Below the pieces are notes generated by a model that did no database searches, was not told where the DNA came from, and worked only from the letters and a program-made list of their open reading frames with translations. Both the position numbers and the translations under genes were made by a program. A stretch of 64,000 nt of DNA from Xenopus tropicalis (lineage: Eukaryota; Chordata; Amphibia; Anura; Pipidae), in the NCBI RefSeq assembly GCF_000004195.4, contig NC_030682.2, forward strand, positions 133,985,759 to 134,049,758, read 5' to 3'. Positions within the stretch are counted from its first letter, which is position 1; each line of letters starts with the position of its first letter. Shown in pieces: positions 11,611-23,409 of this stretch.

Positions 11611-12880
11611 ATTTTAGCCTAACTAACTATATCGCCTATTTTACCCAGTTTCATTTAATCTCAAAACATTCTACATGTACAGCAGCGACCAACAGATTGC
11701 AGTCATGCTCAAGAATCAATCTCTAGTAATTATCTGCTACGGGAAGGAAAGTATTTTACTGACTTTATACGTTATTCAACAGAATACACTAATAGAGAAC
11801 AAATCTAGTAACCTAATGAAGAATAAAATAACAAAAAGGAAAAGTTAATTCTCCAAGTGCCATCAGTAATAGGGCTGAAACCTGCACTGGGAACATTTCA
11901 TGCAGGATACAAGACAGAAAATGAGCTGATAGATTACTTTCTGCCCAACAGCATTCATCATCATCTTCCCATTTGTTAAATATCTTTTTTTTCGTTTGGA
12001 ATGCGGCTGCCAGATGTAATGACATTTTAGTATCTCATTCACCCAAAGGCAGCTACAATTTGTTTCTTTTCTCTATAAACAGAAAGAATGAGCAGCTCTG
12101 CAGTAGGTACAGCCGTTGCCTGGAGAAAATAAAAAAAGGATCTACAGCTTTATTAAACAACAGAACTAGTACAGAAGATTTTACTTTCCATTCGGTCTGA
12201 AGTACAGCAATTATGGGATCAAAATGGCTGTTTCAAGCGAGCTAGACACAATCCAGTAGCATTCTCCTGCTGAGCTGCGCTTAGTGCAGATGATTGCCTA
12301 ATACCAAACAAGAGTCACGGAATTTCTTTGTGCCGGATATTACAGGGGAGTTTTCCCTGTTATGGGAAGATCCATTCACGACTCTGGAAAACTAGTCAGT
12401 GCCAACAATCACTATTATTAAAGTATGCAGGTATGGGACCTGTTTTCTGTTTTTCACAATGAGATGTAACTGAGGCTTTCAAAATAAGGGGGTCTTTCTG
12501 TAATTTAAATGAGCGAATCTTACCATGTATGGCCACCTTTAGTCAGTTACAGGAAGCAAGTTGAAGCAGGGCCCCTCCCTTCTGTGATGTAATCTTGTCA
12601 ACCCCTCCCATGTGGCATCTGATCCCACCCATCTACAACACCATCAACGGAGAGTCGGGCTGGGTGCAAGTTATAAAACGGAAGAGGAATTCAAGCTGAT
12701 TCGGGAAGCAGCAGGTAAAAGTCAATCAGAATACTGAAAAATTTCCAAACCTTTCACCACTTATCCTTGGTGTAGAAAGCCATAGTACATATTATAATAA
12801 CCCTAACACTGTAATTGCCATCAAAGGTAATTGTTTATTGTGAGCCAAATTCAAATGGAAAAAGTGTTGCAAAGCAACAC
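11611..12880. other. Intronic sequence, minor MITE fragments
   Basis: A decayed GGATAA-family end (AGGTATGGGACCTGTTTTCTG) lies near 12430 and a TTAA-MITE end (CATGTATGGCCACCTTTAG) near 12525-12542. 12590-12680 resembles 33800-33900 (GCTGATCCCACCCAT and neighbouring blocks). No exon recognised. Confidence 0.45.
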
Positions 12881-12889
12881 AAGCATAAA

Positions 12890-13112
12890 AAAGGTTCCTG
12901 GTGGTGCCAATAAGAGCAATAATTGGCTATTTAATAGGCCCCATGTGCACTGGCAGCCTGCAGAAGGCTCTGTTTGGCATTACATTGGATTTTATGCAAC
13001 CAAAACTTGCTTCCAAGCCAGGAATTAAAAAATGAGCACCTACTTTGAGGCCACTGGGAGCAACATCCATGGGGTAGGTGAGCAACATGTTGGTTGGAGA
13101 TCACGGTTTTAG
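12890..13112. mobile_element. Fragment of hAT-type MITE
   Basis: The blocks TTGGCTATTTAATAG, TGGCAGCCTGCAGAAGGCTC, TTTGAGGCCACTGGGAGCAA and GTTGGAGATCACGG match 36300-36510 in the same order. The left terminus is decayed. No clear target duplication. Confidence 0.7.
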
Positions 13113-13839
13113 GCGTTGCTTAACTGTGCCAAGTGTGGAATTCAGGAGCTTTCCAGCTATTAAAGAAAGGGGTACATGCAAGTTGAGGCTTTTTACACAG
13201 TCTTTACCCCCTGTTTATTTTACCCAAGGGACACATTATTACCCAATAATTATGGGTGATACTTCTTATAAAGGAAAATGAAAAAGATCTTAGGGGTCAT
13301 CAAGCACTGATGCACTTTCCCCACAGTGAGTTGCGCTTAAACCCCATTCTATGAAGCGCTTTTTGCACCACTCAGTCCTTGTGGCCTTCTGTTCTGAACC
13401 AAGTGCTGTTGGACCTACTGATGCAGGGGAACCCACCACCCCTAGACCAGGCAGTAGCCCTTGGGCTCCCTTTGCTTTCAGCATCAAAAGGCAAAGCGCG
13501 CTTGTGCCTAAAGATTCCGGTGCAGACGTCACTTGCATGCCAAACACCAGAAACGGTGGGCGATAAACTTCAGCTCAATTGTGGGCTGAAGTGCATGTTC
13601 AGTTGCGTTAATATTGGCAAACTGGACAGAACACCTCCTCGCAACTTTAGGGGAAACTGCTGCTCTATGAGTAAAAAACAGCAACTTTGCTCAAATTTCC
13701 ACTTTGCTCACTGCACTTGTGGAGTCCTCTTTTCTTTTGAAATCTGTACAAACATCATGAAGATATCAATTTTATAAACAAACTATGTCAGCAACTGTTA
13801 TGAAATTGTTGCCTCACAGAGCAATAGTTCTTTGACTGC

Positions 13840-13985
13840 TGGGGTCGGTGACCCCCATTTTAAAACCGGAAAGAATCAGAAGAAGGAAAATAATTACAAA
13901 ACTATACAAAATAAATAATGAAGACCAATTGAAAAGTTGCTTAGAACTGGGCATTCTTCAACATACTAAAGATTATCTTAAAGGA
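13840..13985. mobile_element. Partial AAAGGGGTTGTTC-family MITE
   Basis: GACTGCTGGGGTCGGTGACCCC, split across its parts, and the following ACAAAATAAATAATGAAGACC block match the right half of 3959-4300. The left half is missing. Confidence 0.6.
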
Positions 13986-14187
13986 ACAGTTCAGTGTAAA
14001 AGTGAAACTGTGTAAAATGGATAAACTGCGCAAAATAAAAAATATTGTCTAACATAAAAGCCAGAAGACTACTTCCTACTTTCAGTTTTCTAACCTTAGT
14101 TAGTCTCTGACGTTAGGGTTATGTCCCATATGCCACCCCCCTCAAGTCACCAATTGGTTACTGGCTGCTAACTGCTTAGAGAGCTGT

Positions 14188-14458
14188 GGCCCACGGGGAG
14201 ATTAGTTGCCTGCAACAAATCTCCTTGGTCGCAGGCGACTAATCTCCCGAAATGCATACGTGGCGCTGCGATTTCCCCGAAATCGCCGAAGTTGCCTTGA
14301 GAGGAAACTTCCACAATTTCGGGGAAATCGCGGCTCCGCGTATGCTGTCCCATCAGCGATTTACATACTCGCCGGTGGGATGGTATTTCTGGGAAATTAG
14401 CAGCCCGTGACAAGGGAGATTTGTTGCGGGCAACTAGTCTCCCCATCTGCCACAGCCC
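14188..14458. mobile_element. PIF/Harbinger-type palindromic MITE
   Basis: The inserted block runs from GGCCCACGGGGAGATTAGT to CTAGTCTCCCCATCTGCCACAGCCC. The right side is followed by TAA; the uninterrupted copy has TGTAAAGG at this point, so a 3-bp TAA target with a decayed left triplet is likely. It is strongly palindromic, with CG-rich inner stems such as TTCCCCGAAATCG facing TTTCGGGGAAATCG. Confidence 0.75.
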
Positions 14459-14498
14459 TAAAGGAGGAAGTAGAGTTCTGGCTATTATGTTAGAGATA

Positions 14499-16096
14499 CA
14501 GTGGCTTGCAAAAGTATTCGGCCCCCTTGAACTTTTCCGCATTTTATCACATTACAGCCACAAACATGAATCAATTTTATTGGAATTCCACGTGAAAGAC
14601 CAATACAAAGTGGTGTACACGTGAGAAGTGGAACGAAAATCATACATGATTCCAAACATTTTTTACAAATAACTGCAAAGTGGGGTGTGCGTAATTATTC
14701 AGCCCCCTTTGGTCTGAGTGCAGTCAGTTGCCCATAGACATTGCCTGATGAGTGCTAATGACTAAATAGAGTGCCCCTGTGTGTAATCTAATGTCAGTAC
14801 AAATACAGCTGCTCTGTGACGGCCTCAGAGGTTGTCTAAGAGAATATTGGGAGCAACAACACCACAAATTCCAAAGAACACACCAGACAGGTCAGGGATG
14901 AAGTTATTGAGAAATTTAAAGCAGGCTTAGGCTACAAAAAGATTTCCAAAGCCTTGAACATCCCACGGAGCACTGTTCAAGTGATCATTCAGAAATGGAA
15001 GGAGTATGGCACAACTGTAAACCTACCAAGACAAGGCCGTCCCCCTAAACTCACAGGCCGAACAAGGAGAGCGCTGATCAGAAATGCAGCCAAGAGGCCC
15101 ATGGTGACTCTGGGGGAGCTGCAGAGATCTACAGCTCAGGTGGGAGAATCTGTCCATAGGCAACTATTAGTCGTGCACTGCACAAAGTTGGCCTTTATGG
15201 AAGAGTGGCAAGAAGAAAGCCATTGTTAACAGAAAACCATAAGAAGTCCCATTTGCAGTTTGCCACAAGCCATGTGGGGGACACAGCAAACATGTGGAAG
15301 AAGGCGCTCTGGTCAGATGAGACCAAAATGGAACTTTTTGGCCAAAATGCAAAACGCTATGTGTGGCGGAAAACTAACACTGCACATCACTCTGAACACA
15401 CCATCCCCACTGTCAAATATGGTGGTGGCAGCATCATGCTCTGGGGGTGCTTCTCTTCAGCAGGGACAGGGAAGCTGGTCAGAGTTGATGAGAAGATGGA
15501 TGGAGCCAAATACAGGGCAATCTTGGAAGAAAACCTCTTGGAGTCTGCAAAAGACTTGAGACTGGGGCGGAGGTTCACCTTCCAGCAGGACAACGACCCT
15601 AAACATAAAGCCAGGGCAACAATGGAATGGTTTAAAACAAAACATATCCATGTTAGAATGGCCCAGTCAAAGTCCAGATCTAAATCCAATCGAGAATCTG
15701 TGGCAAGATCTGAAAACTGCTGTTCACAAACGCTGTCCATCTAATCTGACTGAGCTGGAGCTGTTTTGCAAAGAAGAATGGGCAAGGATTTCAGTCTGTA
15801 GATGTGCAAAGCTGGTAGAGACATACCCTAAAGCCTGGCAGCTGGAATTGCAGCAAAAGGGGGTTCTACAAAGTATTGACTCAGGGGGCTGAATAATTAC
15901 GCACACCCCACTTTGCAGTTATTTATTTGTAAAAAATGTTTGGAATCATGTATGATTTTCCTTCCACTTCTCACGTGTACACCACTTTGTATTGGTCTTT
16001 TACATGGAATTCCAACAAAATTGATTCATGTTTGTGGCTGTAATGGGACAAAATGTGGAAAAGTTCAAGGGGGCCGAATACTTTTGCAAGCCATTG
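14499..16096 (+). mobile_element. Tc1-like DNA transposon, ~210-bp inverted ends
   Basis: The element starts CAGTGGCTTGCAAAAGTATT and ends with the complement of CAATGGCTTGCAAAAGTATT. TA dinucleotides flank it at 14497-14498 and 16097-16098. Inverted ends extend about 210 bp on each side (GGGGTGTGCGTAATTATTCA facing TGAATAATTACGCACACCCC). Length of about 1.6 kb, TA target and encoded transposase are all typical of Tc1/mariner. The transposase is broken, so the copy is non-autonomous. Confidence 0.95.
14860..15892 (+). pseudogene. Tc1 transposase, two frameshifts
   Basis: A Tc1-family transposase would bind the inverted ends and cut and paste the element at TA sites. The N-terminal part (to about 15225) shows a paired-like helix-turn-helix (GYKKISKALNIPRSTVQ) and the linker GRPPKLTGRT. 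The frame then shifts at about 15205-15225, and the catalytic part reads WSDETKMELFG (first Asp) and FQQDNDPKHKA (second Asp). It shifts again near 15650 before SPDLNPIENLW (Glu of the DD34E triad), and ends with TGA at 15890-15892. All three catalytic residues survive, but in two different frames, so no intact protein is made. A start codon could not be fixed; homology begins near 14860. Confidence 0.9.
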
Positions 16097-16135
16097 TATG
16101 CTCACTCCAGCCTTCATAGATTAAAAATGTGACAT

Positions 16136-17278
16136 TTTCTCAACTATGTAAAGAAATGATCTGTACATACATCACCTAAGCTAGAGAAAATAGACCAATA
16201 CCATTTCAGTTTAGTTTATACATAACACAAATGAATTAACTCAACTGCTGCTGGTGTCAACAACATTAAAAACAGAAAGATCAACTTCTTTTGTTCCACA
16301 ATTACCTTGGCCTGAATTTGTTATATGTCAGAATGTGCAAAGCCGGTGGCACTGATGGCAGCCAGAAATGAGAGAAGATAAAAAGATATAAAGATGCACA
16401 AGATCAGAGAGGTACTAGGGGGATGAAAGCTGGGAACATGTTTAAAGCCCAATGATGAAGAAAAAAGAATGAGCAATTTGGATAAGGACATGAGAATTCA
16501 GCAGGTGAATAAGTGCAGGTAGTGCAAAGTTTCATAAAAGGAATAGAAACTGATACTCTGCATGATGTGTTGCTATCTGGAACATTAGCAAGCAAGGAAA
16601 TGGCACTAACGTTTCATTAGCATGTAGGATTACAATGAAAAGGGAAATACAACACCCGGGTTATTCCATGGTAACAGAGAAGAACAAAAGCAGATTGATG
16701 TTTCCATACCACAATGCCCAACACTACCTTTTTTAACATGTTACAATACTTCAAGGGTTATAGGTAGATGTCGTGGTATAGTGTGTATACCTCTAGCATT
16801 GTCTCCACTAAAACTTTAAAAGTACTATGTGGTAATATTATTCTTCAATCTTGTCAGTCATGAGCAGTCTGGCCACATAAGCAGGATTCTAAAGAGACGT
16901 GGGCCTCCTGCTACTCCGTGTTGGCAAATGACTGGGGAGGGTCACCATGGATCAATCCTGAGTGGCAATTTCCAGAGATAAAATGTGGTATTTTTTCGCA
17001 TGCAACTGAATTAGACCCACTGGGTGGAGAATCAGAACTATTTGGTTCTGTTTTTGGATTGTAAAAGATGATCTCATAGAATAATCTTAATAGTTAAATG
17101 CCTATTTGAGCACAGCGTCATTCTGAAATGTAAGAAAAAAATTATATATATTATTTTTACAGCCAGAACAGAATAAATGAATATGCTGTCACTCCAACTG
17201 AAGTAATAATAGAATTTGCTGGATTTAGATATTGTGGGATTTAAATTCATGTAAAAAAAAGAAAAACAACAGTTCAGT
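16136..17278. other. Intronic sequence, nothing recognised
   Basis: No exon, RNA gene or element with paired ends was recognised. Confidence 0.45.
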
Positions 17279-17594
17279 ACAGGTATGGGACCTGTTATCC
17301 AGACCTGGGGTTTTCCGGATAAGGGATCTTTCTGTAATTTTGATCTCTATAACTTAAGTCTGCTAAAAATGATTTAAATATTGAATAAACCCTGACATAC
17401 CCGGTTGGCTAATAACTTTGTTTTGGGTATAAGGCTGTGATGCGTTTAATTCACAGCAGGGAGGGTAAGAGGCAATGGGAATACTGCACCAGAAATGTTT
17501 CCCCTTTTATGTTCCAAACTCCCCAAACGACATACTGAGCTTGTGACACAACTGAACTACCAGCGAGGCACAATACAGCCTACCCAAAAAACCT

Positions 17595-20500
17595 ATGCCA
17601 CAAGGTAATAATAAAGAAAATGTGCAGGCTTTGCGGATACTGGGATGGAATGTTTGGGGCCTAAACAATAAAATTAAAAGAGCCACAGTGTTTAACTTTC
17701 TCAAACGCTATACCCCCGATGTGACATGCTTCCAAGAAATTCACATCACAGGCAGCAAAACCCTAGCTCTCAGGCGCCCATGGGTGGGATGGGCGTATCA
17801 TTAGGAAATCAGTGCAATTTCAAATGCTGGCTATACAACACGACCCGCAAAGTAGATACATTTTCCTTAATTGTATAATAAACTCACATCCACTACTACT
17901 GCTGAATGTGTATATACCACCCCCATACCATCCCGAAGTAATCCGCAAAGGTGCAGTATTTATGCTACAATATCCAAACACCCCAGCTCTATAGCTGGGC
18001 GATTTTTAACAATACCTGGGACGCCAACCTAGATACACTACCTCAGCAAACGCCGCCACAGGGTGTAGTTCCACACCACAAGGACACATCCTTCGCCAAG
18101 CTGGCATCCGAAATAGGACTCCATGACATATGGCGTCTCCATAACCCAGGCCAATGCCAGTATACGTGCCACTCGGTTACACACAAGACTCTATCCAGAT
18201 TGGACTACGCTCTAGCTAACCATTTAGCACTGGCACTCGCACCCCAGGCGGAACACCTGCCCAGGGGAATATCCGATCACTCCCCCATCCTTATAACTCT
18301 CACTTGGTACGAAAACAAACCACTACCCTTTTGGAAATTCAATGCTTATTGGTTAAACCTATTCCCTGAGATAGAAACGCAAGAAAATGAATGGTCCATC
18401 TTCCTAGAGGCCCAAACCCCAGACACTGATCCCCTACTGCTATGGGAAACCTTTAAAGAACACTTGAGAGGCTCTCTAACCGCCCAAGTAACTGCTATTA
18501 AGCGCACTACCACAGCTACAGAGCTCCGTATAAGCTCCCAGGTGACCCAAGCTGAGGTGATCCATACTCAGACCCCTACCCCTCACAACTATGAGCAGCT
18601 CAAGCTACGAGAAAGAGAATACAATAACTACTTACAAGTAAAAGCCAAGCGCAAACTATTTTTTGCAAAACAAAACTTTCTAGAACATGGTGATCGCACA
18701 GGGACCCTGCTAGCAAAGATAGCCAAAGCAAATGGTACACCCCCAGTAATCACTCAGATACAGGATGAGACAGGACAAATACTAACAAACCCACAGCAAA
18801 TAAATGCACGGTTCCAATGGTACTACCAACAATTATACAGTACCAACTCCCTCTTCTCACAAACAGAAACCCAGTCCTTTCTATCTGAAATACACATCCC
18901 GAAATTTACCTCAGCACACAGAACAATACTTAATGCCCCTATTACTTTAGAAGAGATCAAGACAGCTATATCCCTACTGCCCAATCGGAAAACCCCAGGT
19001 CTAGATGGACTACCATCTGAAATATACAAACGACATGTAGACTACTTGGCCCCGAAACTCCTAGAGATATATAGCACAGCCAAAACGCAAGGCGTTTTAC
19101 CACCCTCTATGGCAGAGGCATTAATCATACTGATACCAAAACCAGGAAAAGACATACTAGATTGCAGCTCCTACCGACCTATCTCTTTATTAAATACGGA
19201 TGTTAAAATCCTGGCAAAAATCTTAGCCAAAAGACTGTCCTTAGTAATCCACAAGATCATACACCCTGACCAAACAGGCTTTATGCCTGGAAAATCCACA
19301 GCACTCAACATAAGAAGGGTTTATGAAATAATCCAGGCACACCAGGTAAATGCAAAAGACGAAGCCTTGGTCTCGCTAGACGCGGCCAAGGCCTTTGATT
19401 CCATGGAGTGGAAATTCCTATGGGCGGTACTGGAACAAATAGGCAGCGGCACAGAATTCGTGCAATGGGTCAAACTATTATACTGCTCCCCTAAAGCCAG
19501 AATAGCCACTAGTGGGTGGACATCTGAACCCTTTCTGTTAAGTAGAGGAACAAGGCAAGGATGCCCACTCTCACCCCTCCTATATGCCTTGGCTATCGAA
19601 CCCTTGGCAACTAAAATCCGGGCTGACAACCAGATAGAGGGAATGAGAGTGGCAGAGTACACAGACAAAATTGGCCTATATGCTGATGACATGATCCTGT
19701 TCTTAAAAGACACTACCCGATCCCTTAACCAAGCACTCACAATAATTGAAGAAATAGGCCAGTACTCTGGGCTACGTATTAATTGGACCAAGTCCAATAC
19801 CTTTTACATCAAAAGGGACAGAGAACATAGACCACCCCTAGATCACCCACTAAAAATAGTCAATACTTTTAAGTACCTAGGCATCAACATCACAAGAGAC
19901 CCAGGCGACTATATACAGGAAAATATGCACCCCCTTATAAAATATGTAAGGGACAAAACAAAAACCTGGGGAAACTTACCTCTCCCAATTGCTGGCAGGG
20001 TGAACCTAGTGAAAATGTCACTACTCCCTAAAATACTGTACATAATCATGCACTCACCCATATTCCTGGCACAAAAACTATTCCAAATAATAACATCCCA
20101 GATCCTCACATTAATCTGGAAAGGAACTAGACCCAGACTCAAACTAGCACTGCTACGAAAGCCCACTACAGCAGGAGGCCTAGCTCTCCCCCACTTCCAT
20201 TTATATTACATCTCCTCCCAACTAACGCAAATCTCCCACTGGTTCCACACACAGAGCCAGCATAGTGCCAAACGAATGGGATTCACTGGCCCAATACCCA
20301 CAAGGGATAGGATATACCACTTGCTCAAAGGATACTCGGGTTGCCCCACCCCTAGACCAACCAATACACTCATGGTACAGGTACTTAGACTATGGGATAA
20401 AGCTAATAAACTTGTGCCTCACAAAACAGGAGTGATAGAGCACTACACTCCAATCTGGGAAAATCGTACTCTACCTGAATGCTGTACAATGCAAGGCACT

Positions 20501-21456
20501 GTGCTCTGGAAAGAGAAGGGTATCTGGTGCTTGGGTCAAGTCCTAGACCACAACACTATCAAATCATTTGAGCAACTAAAACAAGAATACAACCTCCCCA
20601 ATCACTACTTATTTCGCTACCTACAACTACGACACGCCTTAATACACTCCTTAACCCCAATACTATTGTGCATACGAACCCCTCCAAAACAGCTTGGCAA
20701 GACAACACTGGGCGGAGAGACCAGGAAGAATGGGAAGAAGCCCTAGAATCCCCTAAGTATGCCTCCCCATATACAAGAGAACGAACAATCCAGATTTATA
20801 TACTACATAGAGCATATCTGACACCTCTAACTCTCAAACACTTTCGCCAAACCACAGATACAATATGCCCCAGATGTCGCTCAGATAACCCCCACTTCTA
20901 CCATTTAATATGGTCTTGCCCAATCCTCATAAATTACTGGAAACAAATAACACAATTCATCCATGACATGATGGGTTCCCCAGTACCACTAGACCCTAAT
21001 GTGTGCCTACTGGCCATCCATGAACACCTGTATCCAAATACATACAAAAGAACAGCAATAACCGAACTCCTCCACATAGCCCACAAACACATAACGAGTA
21101 AATGGTTATCAACTGAATCCCCAACCCTAAGCGCAAAACGCCGAAAAAGACTCGCGAGTCTTTTTCGGCGATTTCCGGAAATCGCCCCGCCGCGTCTGCC
21201 ATCCCGCCGGCGACTTACATGTTCGCCGGTGGGATGGCAGGGGTAGGCAACTCGGGGAGATTAGTCGCCCGCGAACAGGGAGTTAATCGCGGGCGACTAA
21301 TCTCCCCCGTGTGCCAGAGCCCTAAACGGCTGGAGGACACTCGTAAACCAAGCACTCCCCTATAGAGAAATTACCTATAAAAACAGAGGGCACCCAGACA
21401 AATACGACAAAGTCTGGGGCCCATGGCTTGAAAATCCCCGAACAACAACACACTGA
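17595..21456 (+). pseudogene. LINE ORF2 (endonuclease-reverse transcriptase), broken
   Basis: ORF2 of L1-type elements encodes an APE-like endonuclease, a reverse transcriptase and a C-terminal zinc-knuckle region. Here an ATG at 17595 opens the endonuclease (GWNVWGLNNK, CFQEIH), which is interrupted near 17804 by a stop and an apparent small deletion. The frame changes again near 17990, where the GDFN-type motif has an extra T. One frame is then open from 17951 to 20746. It holds SRLDYAL and SDHSP (endonuclease end), YRPISLLNTD, LDAAKAFDSMEW, SRGTRQGCPLSPLLYAL and LYADDMILF, the YADD catalytic motif. A shift near 20720 leads to the Cys-rich segment CPRCRSDNPHFYHLIWSC. The frame then meets the MITE at 21131, resumes in frame after it, and stops near 21456. 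Confidence 0.93.
21131..21322. mobile_element. PIF/Harbinger-type MITE inside the LINE
   Basis: TAA flanks both sides (21128-21130 and 21323-21325). The right end reads the complement of GGGCTCTGGCACACGGGGGA, as in the 46420-46688 copy. The interior holds a perfect 32-bp palindrome (21139-21170), then a 14-bp palindrome around TTTCCGGAAA, then arms built on GCCATCCCGCCGG and CCGGTGGGATGGC. Excising it with one TAA restores the LINE reading frame, so it is younger than the LINE insertion. Confidence 0.85.
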
Positions 21457-21734
21457 GAACTAGTATACACAAACACCCACTATACAGAGGCCAAATTTCT
21501 CCGAACGACCACGGTGTCTTGCATTACCAACCTATGTCATACTACGTGAATTTTTTTACGAAATATGTATAAAACTTTGTGCAAATACAAAAAACATAGC
21601 AATGTGCCTTGAAAATACGAACACATTTTTTATTGTATAAACACAACAAACTCAGATGTCAACCCAGTTTATGTTGCTTTTATCTGTAAACTCAATAAAA
21701 ATTATTGAATCAAAAAAAAATATTGAATAAACCC

Positions 21735-22385
21735 AATAGGACTGTTCTGCCCCCAATAAGGGGTAATTATATCTTAGTTGGGATCAAGTACAGGTACTGT
21801 TTTATTATTACAGAGAAAAGAGAATCATTTAACCATTAAATAAACCCAATAGGGCTGTTCTGCCTCCAATAAGGGGTAATTATATCTTAGTTGGGATCAA
21901 GTACAGGTACTGTTTTATTATTACAGAGAAAAGTGAATCATTTAACCATTAAATAAACCCAATAGAGCTGTTCTGCCCCAATAAGGAGTAATTATATCTT
22001 AGTTGGGAACAAGTACAGGTACTGTTTTATTATTACAGAGAAAAGTGAATCATTTAACCATTAAATAAACCCAATAGGGCTGTTCTGCCCCCAATAAGGA
22101 GTAATTATATCTTAGTTGGGAACAAGTACAGGTACTGTTTTATTATTACAGAGAAAAGGGAATCATTTAACCATTAAATAAACCCAATAGGGCTGTTCTG
22201 CCCCCAATAAGGGGTAATTATATCTTAGTTGGGATCAAGTACAGGTACTGTTTTATTATTACAGAGAAAAGGGAATCATTTAACCATTAAATAAACCCAA
22301 TAGGGCTGTTCTGCCCCAATAAGGGGTAATTATATCTTAGATGGGATCAAGTACAGGTACTGTTTTATTATTACAGAGAAAAAGG
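21735..22385. repeat. Tandem array, ~113-bp unit, about six copies
   Basis: Each unit contains AATAGGGCTGTTCTGCCCC, AATAAGGGGTAATTATATCT, TTGGGATCAAGTACAGGTAC and TGTTTTATTATTACAGAGAA. Units begin near 21732, 21845, 21957, 22070, 22185 and 22298. The array sits inside the GGATAA-family MITE. The opposite-orientation array at 30770-31390 has the same unit. Confidence 0.9.
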
Positions 22386-22490
22386 AAATCATTTTTAAAA
22401 ATTAGAATCATTTGCTTATAATGGAGTCTATAAGAGATGGCCTTTCCATAACTCTGAACTTTCTGGATAATGGGTTTCCGGATAAGGGAT

Positions 22491-23085
22491 CCTACGGTCT
22501 TTGCATGTCAAAATTTAGACTGAAGAAATAATGGGTTTCACGCTTATCCCTTCGCTCTGTACTTTATGTACAGCCCAGTTAATCCTATCTTTCTATAACA
22601 TCTTTCTTCCAATATTGCAGTTAAAAGGTATTACAAATTTATTGGCAAATACATTGCCGGAAAATTTATGATAACAGCCCCGGCATTGGCACGTGATTTT
22701 TCTTTTGCCAAGGCTGGTAAAATACAGGCCAGGCCTTACTGACAGCCTCTACTCTGTATTAGCGGCCAAAACCCGAATTCCTCCCTACGTCTCTCTTTAT
22801 CATATCCCTACAGCAGAGTAGAGCTGTGCAATCCAGTGACAAAACCTTTGAAAACTATAACATTTTTCTATTATGGATAATATTTACCAAATTATTTTTA
22901 ACAGCCCCCAGTAAGATCACTGTATGAGCACTCCATTAACCCCACACATGTCAGTAAAATCACTCAAGAAACAGCACTTTTAAAAGCAATTTGTTGGTTA
23001 AAATGAGTATTACAATTGTTTTATTCATTTTATTTAAGCTTGTTGTTATTTCATCTTTTGAACAGTTATTTTTATTAATTTACTC
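22491..23085. other. Intronic sequence, nothing recognised
   Basis: No exon, RNA gene or paired-end element was recognised. Confidence 0.4.
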
Positions 23086-23087
23086 AC

Positions 23088-23290
23088 AGTGTGAGTGGGC
23101 AGCAGGGCAGGCGATTGTGTGGGTTTCAGGGCAGGCAGATGTGTGATCATTTTGGTGTCAGTGAGGGGGGCAGGGATTGTGTGGGTGCCAGTGTGGACAG
23201 GCAGGGGTTGTGTGGGTGCCAGTGTGGGTGGGCAGGGGTTGTGTGGGTGTCAGCGTGGGCAGGTGATTGCATGGCTTTCAGCGCGGGTGG
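23088..23290. repeat. G-rich degenerate minisatellite
   Basis: GGGCAGGGGTTGTGTGGGTG and CCAGTGTGGGTG-type blocks recur at roughly 33-36 bp spacing about five or six times, with drift. Runs of G on the plus strand could favour quadruplex structure (inference). Open frames through it are a consequence of the repeat. Confidence 0.7.
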
Positions 23291-23409
23291 CAGGGAAAAC
23301 AAGATGTGGGACCCAAAAGGTATAGTAATAAAAAAAAAAAATCAAACTGCCTTCTTATTTAGCATATAAACAATTAGCGGAAAGTTAAAAATGAAGATTT
23401 ATGTCCCCT

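Larger units (their letters stand above)
14105..16135. repeat. Old repeat carrying two later insertions
   Basis: Host sequence occupies 14105-14187, 14459-14498 and 16097-16135. Joined, it matches the uninterrupted copy at 11486-11610. The MITE and the Tc1 element went in separately, about 40 bp apart. Confidence 0.75.
17393..21720 (+). mobile_element. Tx1/L1-type LINE, 14-bp target duplication
   Basis: The element is bounded by an exact direct repeat, TATTGAATAAACCC, at 17379-17392 and 21721-21734, and ends in an A-tract after GAATC. A long target duplication and A-rich 3' end are the signature of target-primed reverse transcription. It carries an ORF2 but no ORF1, consistent with 5' truncation. 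An AATAAA lies just before the end (CTCAATAAAAATT). A MITE at 21131-21322 inserted later. Tx1/L1 clade placement rests on ORF2 motifs. Confidence 0.95.
17279..22490. mobile_element. TA-flanked GGATAA-family MITE split by a LINE
   Basis: The left part (17279-17392) begins ACAGGTATGGGACCTGTTAT and contains TTCCGGATAAGGGATC. The right part (21721-22490) resumes with the same target sequence and ends in GGGTTTCCGGATAAGGGATC. A LINE occupies 17393-21720. The family has TACAGGTATGGGA / TCCCATACCTGTA ends, suggesting a Tc1/mariner-type MITE, and many copies here (24434-24641, 29365-30035, 30757-31517, 32262-32695, 40424-40862, 54345-55022, 55920-56212, 60650-61212). Confidence 0.8.

Noticed and set aside
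13379..13777. 132-codon frame on the plus strand
   Set aside because: No recognisable domain, and it overlaps a decayed repeat related to 1850-2060. No splice or conservation signal was seen.
21735..22385. CRISPR-like array of regularly spaced repeats
   Set aside because: Units are contiguous ~113-bp tandem copies with no unique spacers, in a vertebrate intron, inside a transposon.
23091..23369. Gly/Cys-rich open frames in the G-rich minisatellite
   Set aside because: They follow the tandem repeat, are open in two frames at once and show no domain.
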